A DNA stretch of 64,000 bases from Dipylidium caninum (taxonomy: Eukaryota; Platyhelminthes; Cestoda; Cyclophyllidea; Dipylidiidae): assembly GCA_017562135.1 (NCBI GenBank), contig QEYB01001217.1, forward strand, positions 372,001 to 436,000, in the 5' to 3' direction. The translations under genes were made by a program, and so were the position numbers. The stretch's first letter is position 1. Each line of letters begins with the position of its first letter. Below are positions 29,025 through 38,400 of the stretch, in pieces. A model generated the notes under the pieces. It was not told the origin of the DNA, did not search any database, and worked only from the letters and a program-made list of their open reading frames with translations.

Positions 29025-29139
29025 ATGGCAAAAAACGATGCAATAAAATTGGTCGACTTTTCCGCCAAGGTCATTACTAGCCACTGATTGGTTTTGAACT
29101 TTTCGATACTTTCCACATTAGCCCAAATACTTTACCGAG
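29025..29139. promoter_or_regulatory. Compact bidirectional promoter (unknown gene / COX6C)
   Basis: Only 115 bp separate the two divergent start codons. The interval holds two inverted CCAAT boxes (ATTGG at 29048-29052 and 29087-29091) and an AAGGTCA nuclear-receptor half-site (29067-29073). No TATA box is obvious. CCAAT boxes are common in TATA-less promoters, and AAGGTCA-type sites bind estrogen-related receptors, which control respiratory genes in other animals. Actual use of the sites here is inference. Confidence 0.5.
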
Positions 29140-29427
29140 ATGTATGACAGTCCACCTAATATGCCCAAGTTGCGCTACCTTTATCGGGCCAATAGTATCA
29201 AAGGTCTAACGATTGCCCTCACGGCCTCGGCTAGCATCACCGCTTTATTGACATACTACCTGTACCAGAGGAAAATAGTTACAGTACGGAGGTTCTATGA
29301 GTAAGCCTACTGCAATTCCTTATTTCGAAGAACTTATGATCCCGATATGGAGTGGAGTCGATTACGCAACTCTGGAATCTTGAAAACGGTAGATAAGGAT
29401 GGAAAATTCATCGACTTATATGATTGA
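29140..29427 (+). CDS. COX6C: Cytochrome c oxidase subunit VIc
   Basis: Two exons, 29140-29300 and 29331-29427, join in phase 2 to give 85 residues and a TGA stop. The protein has a short basic N-terminus (PKLRYLYRANS), one membrane helix (about residues 22-42, ending TYYLYQRK), then VRRFYETYDPDMEWSRLRN and GIL. This is the layout of COX6C, where vertebrates have an [20 protein letters not shown]-type segment after the helix. COX6C is a small nuclear-encoded subunit of respiratory complex IV in the inner mitochondrial membrane. Human COX6C is 75 residues; the extra length here is a C-terminal extension, TVDKDGKFIDLYD. The intron is only 30 bp with a GTAAGC donor and a CGAAG acceptor. Reading through the donor gives an immediate stop (GAG TAA), so splicing is required. 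An AG acceptor 18 bp before the ATG could be a trans-splice site. A poly(A) signal follows 56 bp after the stop. Confidence 0.88.
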
Positions 29428-29712
29428 AATCGGTTTATTCTTTTTTTCTGTCAATTCACCTTACTTGCGGATTATTAGCACAAATAAAGTTTAGTATTTC
29501 CCTACCTACACCCTTGCAAATGCTCCTCTTCGCGATCCTCTCGTCTTTGAGCTAGTTATTTTAAGGGCTGAGGATGACGAAATTGCTCGGAGTTCTTCCT
29601 CAGCCTTTCTCATTTAACCTCTCCGAACATCCTCACTGGTCGTCCATGATTTTACTATTTTTTTCTGCGCTACCTGTTATGACTTTCAAAAGCTATTGTT
29701 TTAGCCCAAATA
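29428..29712. other. Spacer downstream of COX6C
   Basis: It holds the COX6C 3' UTR and poly(A) signal, then a pyrimidine-rich stretch that ends in TTTTAG immediately before the sequence CCCAAATA and an ATG. The final 12 bp (29701-29712, TTAGCCCAAATA) repeat exactly the 12 bp at 29118-29129 upstream of COX6C. No other feature is seen. Confidence 0.5.
29483..29488 (+). terminator. Poly(A) signal AATAAA for COX6C
   Basis: A canonical AATAAA lies 56 bp after the COX6C stop codon, within the sequence CACAAATAAAGTTTAG. Distance and strand fit a short 3' UTR. Confidence 0.7.
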
Positions 29713-29755
29713 ATGCCTGCTAATGTAGTGAAGCGCAAATTGGATGATTCATCCG
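29713..29755 (+). CDS. Candidate first coding exon of an unidentified plus-strand gene
   Basis: An ATG directly after a good acceptor-like TTTTAG opens MPANVVKRKLDDSS and runs 43 nt to a strong CCG|GTAAGT donor, phase 1. The peptide has a basic KRK patch. I could not find the next exon with confidence; any continuation on this strand would run opposite DUS4L. The alternative is that this is only sequence beyond the 3' end of DUS4L (stop at 29797, minus). It is listed because of the paired acceptor and donor and the repeated 12-mer it shares with COX6C. Confidence 0.28.
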
Positions 29756-29785
29756 GTAAGTTTGAGGAAATGGTTAATCAGAACA

Positions 29786-29791
29786 TTTATT
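29786..29791 (-). terminator. Poly(A) signal AATAAA for DUS4L
   Basis: Read on the minus strand, AATAAA begins five bases after the DUS4L TGA stop (29799-29797). If used, the 3' UTR would be only about 20-40 nt long. Confidence 0.55.
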
Positions 29792-29796
29792 TACAC

Positions 29797-32700
29797 TCAG
29801 CCGTGGGTAGCAAACGAGTCAGTCTGGAAGGTGCGCAAATCACCGATATTGTTAATTTTCAACAAGGTTGTGCGTTCTCTTTTCCCTATGTGTTTCTCCA
29901 ATATCCAGTATGCATGACGATGGATGGAAGTGAAGGGTAAGGAATCCGAGTACTTTTCACATAAGTCAAGCCACTCATTGTACACGTTCCAAGGATCTTT
30001 GGCGTAGTCAAGTTGAAATAGCGTTGGATTTTGGAGAAGACCTCGACCTGCCATGACGCCTGCAAGGGCAAAGTTTTATTTAGACTTAGGCCTTGCCTTT
30101 AAATTCTTAACTCTTAGGCTTTTTTCGGGAAAGCCGATTGGAAAGATGGATTGTCATCCAGGCTGGTAATTGTTTCCTCGCCCAGTGGTAATGGGGCCGT
30201 AGTATGCCATTTATTCAAAAGCAGTGGGTATCTCGGTGTCGACTTACAACACCGGGGAAACGATTTGGCCACAGTCGCGCTTGTGCTTCCGATCCCAGTG
30301 CATCGTATAGTAGCTCTTTAGTTAACAGTTTATAGAGTGTTTATAAAGTTCTGTAGTTTTACTCAAGGAATAAATATCCATCGTGAGGGACCTTAAATGA
30401 TGTTTAATGATGGAAAAAAGATTTGACTTGGTACATTTTATATTTTAAAGTCTGGCAACCTCTTTTGCGGTCCGTCAGATGACTTGACATCGAAGTCAAA
30501 TACTCCTTGAGTGGGGTGTTGTCAATCATTTTTCGACACAACCGCAACCATCAACAACTTAGTGATTTCGGCCCCGTTGGTGATTCCTACTGCAAGGAAT
30601 AAATTCGCGTCATCCATCTCTTGACTTCAGCACACTAAAAGAAATTTAGGATCACCCATTTTACGACTACAGTTTCCTGACTCTCACTCCAACTTCATTC
30701 AGAAGTCTGGGAATCATCGGGTGTGGTTTATCGTTGCCTCGGCGGTGGTGGCAATGACAGAAGTTGTGCAATTGCAGCATTAGAATTACACTGTGCTAGA
30801 GAAATCAATATGAACTGGAACCCCTTCAATTTGGAGTTGTCATTTCTCCCTCCTCAGTAGGTCAACCACGCTTCTCAACCGCGAAAATAAAATTAGACCT
30901 CCATCAACTCTGTACAAGCGTTTCTTGGCTCCAAAGTGGCTTAATTTCTATGATAAAACCAAAGAAATTAGAGGCCCAGGCCAGAGTCGGATTCCTTGTG
31001 CTCGGTTAGCCCGAGAGCAAACAGTAAAGGCGGGTGTGGCAGCATAGAAGGAAGCCAAATAAAAAGTGGAGGGTGCATTTCATTGCACCCCATCAACTCA
31101 CCCTGGCAGCCGGTAATGCTTCGAGCTTGGATCGCGTCATCAAGCGACTTGACATCCCCGTTGAGGAAAATGGGCAGGGGAGCGGAGGCGCAAATGTGGT
31201 GGGGCACGTGGGCAGCGACTACCTGACCCACGTCGCCCCAGCGTGCGGCGTCGACGGAGCGTTGAGACGGCGTGCGCCCGTGAATGGTCACCCAGTCCAC
31301 ACCCATACGAGCTGCGCGGCGCACCACCTCGGTGGTCAGCTCGACGTTCTGCGGAATGCAATTTTCAACCCGATACACACCTCCTTTACAAAGACGTGGT
31401 TGATTAGTAACCTGGGTTTTTTATTGCCTGGTTGTTCAATTTTGTTTTTTAATTGTGGTGACAAAGTGTGGAGAAGTGTGGGTCTAAATCTGGTCCCAAT
31501 ATGGCTCAGTCGCCGGGAGGACGAATTCCACGGCTTTTGTCCCCACCCTCGAGCAGCACCCATTAAATTTCATTTAGTCAAGGCCAGAACATTTGAGACG
31601 GCTTTGGAAAGTGCCCTTACTTTTGTCATATGCAAACAGTGAATGGGACCCACTTAAAACAAAAGCGACCTCTCTGCTGAGCACGGGCGAATTCATATAG
31701 TCTCCGCCCACAAATAATCATGACACTAAGTGCAGTTGTCAAATTTGACATCTAGTGGTCAAAATCGCCCCAGGATAGGCCATCCTATGCCACAATTTCC
31801 TCCGCAATACTGAACGCGATTTGATGATGTCTACGTCATTAATAAATTCACCTGTTTCAAGTGTGAATGCAGTGGTTCTCAACTAAGAGGACAACATGGA
31901 ATGTACGTCGGCCTCATTTCACTCCCCATTTGACTGCATCACTTTGTTCAACCTTAGGCAATATGAAACCGACTTCCTTTAGTACACTTTGAGACAGGCT
32001 TGAAACCATAATTACAGGTTGTGTCCAACTCTAAATGGATCCCATTGTATCCTTAAGTGTGTAAGCCTCAAAATTCCTAGAAAAAACAGTCTTACACTGG
32101 TTCCGGAGAGAGAGGAGGAAGATGGAGAGTCTCCACCGATGGCACGTGGTGCAAAGGGGACGAGGCGGATTTTAATACTGACAGAGAAGGCAACTTGGCA
32201 CTCCTCACCCCCCGGCAGTTCCACAACGCGCCATCGGGGCACAGCCGATCGGGCCGTCTTAACCAGGTCCTCGATCACTTCGGGACGTCTTAGCAATGCC
32301 GCGCCGTAGCCCTCTTTCATAGCCCACCTTGAGGGGTGGGAAGAAAAAAAATAGCGAAGGTGACATAGGGGAGGGACGACGAAAGCAGCGCGGGACAGGA
32401 GATGGGAGAGATTACATAAATGTTCTCTTAACTAATCAAGAGAACATTGAAGGCTCACCCTGCCGAGGGAAAGGAGGGGATTTGAGGATGTGAATATAGG
32501 ATATAACAAGAGTGGTGAAAGAAAGGAAACAGTGGGATTTTAAAAAAAAGTGGAAACGATTAGGTACTGACACAAAATACACACTTTCAACGAAATCAAA
32601 TTCTCACAAATATGTCTACAAGAAAGACACCATTGAAAGACGAACACCTTATTAAGTTGGGTCTAAAAATCAGGAAATTCCGTAGATAGCGAAATAAAGG

Positions 32701-34491
32701 GATGGATGAACACTCTGGCGTTACCACGAGGAGACGAAGGGGAGTTGGTTAACTTCTACCAACTGAAATAAGAACTTCAACTGACAACGATGCCTGGAGG
32801 CATTTCGGCTAAAACGGGGAGGGAAGTAATCCTTGAACAATATCCGGGGGTAAAAAGTAATTCCTCCAGAGTAAACCGGTTTGAGAGCCACTATTCCCGG
32901 TCATTTGTCTTCGGTGGTTTCGGAAAAAGGATTTAAAAGAAATTAGGGGAAGTCAAATGGAATTTGGAAATAGAACTCAGAAAGTCCTGATTTACAAAAT
33001 TCGAGAATTACTTTCGCTACGTGGACATACATCACACCTAAGTTACCGAAAATGATTGAAGTCGATGGGGAAAAACTTTCTTTAAGTATTACTTAAATAA
33101 TCATCAGTCTTGGCGATGTAGACGATGAAAAAAGGTGGTCTTTCAGGTGAGTCTTTGAGAATTCTCGATCAACACGGAATGCTCACTACTTTGCATAATG
33201 CTTGGAAAAATTTCGACCAATTCAGCAGAGCTGCAGTATGACTGACGGCTAAATCAAATCGGAGTGCGAAGAGACGCACACCTCTCCGTCTGCAGCCCTT
33301 CTGGTATTTTGGCTTGTAAATCTTAGAGCGCTATGCTCGGAAACAGTGGAGTCTTAACAACATCGTAATCAATTTGCCCACCGCTGTGGACAGCCACAGT
33401 TGAGGTCCACACCATCGCAGAGGGAGGCCAATTCCTCGGCGCATCGCGCGAACTCGGGTCCCGAGGTGCAGGCGAGTTGGGTAATGAGCGGACGGTCCTC
33501 GGAGCAGGTAGAGAAGTCGGCGGCGCGTGCTTTGTCGGAGTGGAGGAAGGCGGAAGACATGATCATCGGGCTGTAGGCCAAATCGACGCCGTATCGCCGC
33601 ACCAACAGGCGAAAGGGAAGCCTGGGGCAGCACAAATCGTCAGGTAACTAAGGCAACCGAATTATTCACGTGAAGAAGTAAATAAATAAATGACAATCAA
33701 CAGGTAGCCCAGGAAATCGGCGAATAATGCGGTATGGAAGCAGAAAGAGGAGAATACATGGGCTAAGACCATGACCGAATCAAATGTCAGCATGACCTCG
33801 TTACGAGGGTTTGACATTGATAGTATTCGAGAAAAGTGTCTCCGATTTCAGCTATGTCGGGCCATCCAAGGTTCCTTCGTACTTGAAAACCGAAAATCAG
33901 GTCTGATAAACTCGATTGCTTCGAGTCGCTCAGGCGTATGCGAAAGGGGACCCTTCGGTAGCCTTAGGAATGCAGCGGTCGGAGGCCTTTCTTTATGGTC
34001 TACTGCACCCTCGCTTCCCGTTCGGGTAAACCTACGGTTCGCGTCATGGACTCCGGCCTCTTTTGTGCCTTTAAAGTAGATTCCTTCTCGAGGTGTTAAA
34101 TTATTAAAGTAATTTACAAACAATAGGTAAATGCGGAAAGTGAACCGAAGGTGATTCGGGACAGGTGGTCATTTTAAGACGAAACTTGAGAGAAACACGT
34201 CTCAACAGAAGGAATTTTTCTGGTATCCTCTTCCAGTCCTAAGAACGGTTTCAGCCAAAGCTCAGGGTGGCATTCTGCATGCATCCGGAAGCGATTCCCT
34301 CCAGCCCACATCAGTAGAAGTTTTTTAGCCAAACTGACGATCATCACAACCCAAAATTGTCCACGAGAACAAGCCTTTAGTGTAGTTATAGCTCAGACAA
34401 AAGGATGAAAAACGTACTTAGAGTAGCGAACCATTGGAGCTGAGAGCCGAACGAAGGGCAAATCCTTCTGATACAACGAGACGATATCCAT
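29797..34491 (-). CDS. DUS4L: tRNA-dihydrouridine(20a/20b) synthase, DUS4L type
   Basis: Five exons in transcript order are 34491-34418, 33621-33382, 32327-32096, 31348-31102 and 30059-29797. They total 1056 nt, or 351 residues plus TGA, in phase throughout. The enzyme reduces uridine to dihydrouridine in the D-loop of cytoplasmic tRNAs, using FMN and NADPH. Motifs in order are APMVRYSKLPFRLLVRRYGV (from about residue 17), DLNCGCPQRW with the catalytic cysteine (about 95-105), KEGYGAALL, SVSIKIR, WVTIHGRT (about 200-208), LNGDVKSL (about 244), and VMAGRGLLQNP (about 266) for FMN phosphate binding. It aligns with human DUS4L (317 residues) along its length. It is longer mainly because about 20 extra residues, rich in serine and proline, follow KIR at the end of the third exon. 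The start is the first in-frame ATG; an in-frame stop lies upstream. The catalytic motifs are intact, so it should be active. Confidence 0.93.
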
Positions 34492-35420
34492 GCAAATGGA
34501 TGCAGATACGCGTATTGTCCACCTCGTGCGAATTCAGCTGGTGCCTGGGCTAAGGATGATAAGTCTAGATTATAAAAATACGTTAGCATTGAGAGCACAA
34601 CGGGTAGATTGTTTACAAAGCATGGATGAGCACTACGAGACAGTCTGAAAAGGGCGAACAACGAGCAAATGCACCCATGACGAAAAAAGTGTCGCGGTGG
34701 TTCCGTCTGCAACACTGCTCCAGTGTCTTTCAAGTCGGACGGACAAATGTGCTCGGATGACTTCACTTAAGTGACCCAAAGTGGCCCTCGAGACTGATGC
34801 TCTACTGATTAAGAAGCCAGAGACGAAGGGAACGCGAAGGAAGCAGGACTGGTAAGCCATCTGCGGCCATACTACTAGAATGAAGAGTTTACGGTTGTCG
34901 AGCAAGAATCGGTGGCGTCAATCGCACTCCAACACTGAGGTACTTGTGACATAGCGTCAAAAAACCAACTTTTTAATTAAAATATCGCCTCAAAGCGACA
35001 AAAGACGTTCAATCGTCCTCATGTCAACAGCCAGAAGTTGAAACCATTCCTCGAATAAATAGTGGCACGACGCTAAAACCTCGTCTAAGTCGAGTTACGG
35101 GATCAACAATTTCACATATTGCTGACCACTAAATTCTTACATTAAAGGTGTTTTTTGGGTCCACTTAAAACTCATTGGAACTTGCCAAGCTCAGTTGTTG
35201 GGGCAGTTAACTCTCGACCCAATTACCGAGTCGGGTATAAAAGAATCCCGAGGAAGTAGAAATCTCACATTTAAAATTCGACACTTCAGTCAAACACTTT
35301 CGAAGGAACAAATCACAAGAAGCAACTAGTATGTGTATTTGCCTCAACAACTGAAAAAAGAATCACAGTCAATGGGAGAAGTGACAATAAAAGAGAGAGG
35401 AAAAAAAGGAAACTGAATTA
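34492..35420. other. Intergenic space between DUS4L and EXOC7
   Basis: About 930 bp between the DUS4L start and the EXOC7 stop, both on the minus strand. It should contain the DUS4L promoter and 5' UTR and the EXOC7 3' UTR. The ORFs here match nothing I know and have no paired splice sites. Confidence 0.5.
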
Positions 35421-38400
35421 TTATCGAGAGAGCGTAACTTGTGTGGGTGCAGACGAGAACAGTTGATCCAGTCTGGCTTGGAATTCCGGGGGACTCAGCT
35501 TGATGTACTTCTCCCTCCGGGAGGTGAAGGATGCTCTGAGCGAATGATCGTGGAAGGCTTGGTAGTGAGGCACCATCTCTCGAGAGAGACAGACGCGAAG
35601 GTCTTCACGCAACTCTCTGTCCGGAATTGACAGCTGGGAGTGCTGTTTCAAAAGGCTCGTAAAACCCTGGTTTACGCCCTAAATAATAAAAAAACGACCG
35701 ATTACTTGAAAGCAATGAAAGGGGGAGAAACGAAACCCTACACACGTCGAAATTGGCGACGTTCTTCCACTCTTAAGCTAGAAAACTTGTCGAAAACAAG
35801 CAGGACTTAAAGCTAATTTTGCATCGCAAATGAGAGAAGAGGACTCGAGGCCGAAACCACGATGACCAGTTGGTACAAAGCAAGAAGAGGAAAAGCACAA
35901 GTTCTGCGAACCGACTCCGTAAAATTGGCTCAATCCATCGTTTAGGGAATAGTTAAGAGCTTTCAGTATCAATGATTTGGCGACATCTTTGCCTGTCTTC
36001 TCTAGCCAAACGGGCATTGGTTTTGGAGGCTGGTAGGAAAGAACGTCGCAAACCTCAAACATACTTCGAGGATTATGTATTCAGCCAAAAATTCGTACTT
36101 TTAACTTACTTTTCTATTTCTTAAGTTCTGCCTGTAATGCCCCGCTTCAGCATAATTCGTCCAACTAACATGTCGGCGAGTTTATCAACTGAGACCTCGC
36201 TAGCCAACGTGAGGAAACGTTAGTGTATTAAGGTCTTTCACTCAAGAACACTAAGACGGACGTAAAAAATACGCCCCAAGGAGATTTTGTAAGGGTTTTG
36301 GATAATCCCTTCAAATAAATAGTCTTTTCGCATGGTTACGCGAAAAGTGGGCACCCAAATTTCCCTTTTCTTAGGCTAAAAAATCCGAGTTGCCTTCAGA
36401 GCAAAACAGATTATCGCTAATGTATTCCGAATTTATTACGACGCGATTTGGTGTAGACATTCAGCAAAAAACTTAAATAAAACGAAAGCAGAAGGCATGC
36501 AAGTATAGCGGAGGCGATGTAGTGTGATTTACAAGGAAAAAGTGTAGGTTAAGGAAAGTATGCAAAAGAAGAGTCAAGAAATACTTACGGTCCAAAGGTC
36601 CTTCAATTGGGACCGTTCCTTTGAATCCATCTAGGTGAACAAGCGGTGATTAGCAGTGGGGAAGAGAACAGACGGGACGTCGAGACAAACACCCAGACGA
36701 ACAGTTTACCTGTTTACGTTGGGCCAATTGGCTAATAAAAGCAGGGGACGGCAAATTTATGAATCGCATGCATCTACAAAGAATCAAAAGACGACTTTAT
36801 CGTTATGGGAGACGACTACTTAAAACCGTGGGAGGAAAGCACGGGAAAGTCTGCAATGGTTAGGGACGATTAAATAGCGGAAGTGAAAGTGCACAGTGCT
36901 GGAGGGCAGCCCAGTGAGTACTTATTCCATTTCAAAGGAGAGATGGATGGATGGGTGGATGCGACTCACTAACAAATATGAAGTTAATGGTAAAAATCAC
37001 AAGACGATTTTGACCAACAGCGAGACTGATCACAAGATCATGCTAGGTTGGTGAATTATCACATACAACCAATAAGAAGGGGAGATATAAGAACTTATTA
37101 CGCTTCAGTAAAGCTGATGCTAACCTGGAGATGCCCTCTTCCATTGAAAATCTGTTACGGTCTTTACTTACTTCGGGGCGGGAATTATTGGGACAGTTCA
37201 CTAAAATGCTCGAATTGCAAGTGCTTAACACACCGCTCTAATGATGTCTTCGGCCGTGACCTGCACTGCCATGACTCCACCGCAAAGGCATTCTTTAATT
37301 TCGAGGTACTATTCCGCGTAATTCAATTTACCAGTACCGCAAAATCCTTACTTTTCTACCATTCCGTAACCAACCATGAAGAGTGTTGTAATTCAGGCGA
37401 AGTCAGGTGTCGCTACAACTCAACTTCTCCGAATCATTGTGTAAGGCAATCAGAGCCGATTACTCGCCTTGACGACCGAGTTATTTGTCAAAGAACTTGT
37501 AAACTGTAAATGATGTCGAAACCAGAGGGTCTGTTGCCTCAGCTAGTGATACACAAAAAGTAGACGCGATCTTGCATTTCTGCACCTATTTCATTCTGTC
37601 GAAAATAGGAGACGGGGTAATGAAAAACGCCTGTGAACACATGACCTCCTTGATGAGGTCTGAGTAAAAAGGAACAGTGAGTTACTCAAGTGTAGTGGGA
37701 GTAGACCGATTAATGCCCGAGATAAACTCTTTGCCGCCACAAGAATGAAGCCAAGAACGCATGAAAGGTCGCAATGAGGACGTGAAAGGGAAGAGAAATG
37801 TAAGTCGGTGCTATCTCGGATTGGCAAATAAGTCTTTGTGGATTTTATTTAAGGGTGAAAATTCAAATTTGTGTTGAAAAATATCTCTTTATTCAACTAA
37901 GTACTGTCCGTTTTGTCCATAACCTTTTGCCATCGTTAAGGCAGTGTCATAATTCCGCGTGTATAAGATTTCTGATCTCTGTCATCAAAAATATGGAATC
38001 AGGTGTGATTTGAGATCATTGGTGTCGTTAAATGTTTTATCATTTAAGGAGTTCTGCATGGAAAGACGAAGTGGCAGTCTGAAGGCGCAAGGTCGGGCTA
38101 CGTGGCGGAGGAGTCAACGCACTCCGACGCAAACTCAGTATTTTTTGGCGAGAGACCAAAAAGGTGTGAGGCTTTGCATTACCATGGCGGACAGCAGCAA
38201 CACCCTTGTGGCGCGTTGATGCAACGTACACGTTTGGAATGGGCGTTTGTTTGTTTGTTTGGAAAAAGTTCCAAGGGCGGCATGCCTTTGATATCGTCTG
38301 GACTGGTTCACCTCGCACCACCCACGATCTCTTCCCATTAACGTTGCTGTAAACTATCCCCTTTCCGTGGCCAGTTGTTAGTTTTGTTTCCCAAAAGTGA

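Noticed and set aside
31034..31642. 202-codon plus-strand ORF
   Set aside because: It lies antisense to the DUS4L exon 31348-31102, whose minus-strand frame has clear HGRT and NGD motifs. Its length is a shadow of that GC-rich coding exon.
33771..34079. 102-codon plus-strand ORF
   Set aside because: It falls in the first intron of DUS4L on the opposite strand, has no domain, and lacks supporting splice signals.
35778..36062. 94-codon minus-strand ORF inside EXOC7
   Set aside because: It lies in the intron between 36589 and 35678. The flanking exons join in phase and match EXO70 without it.
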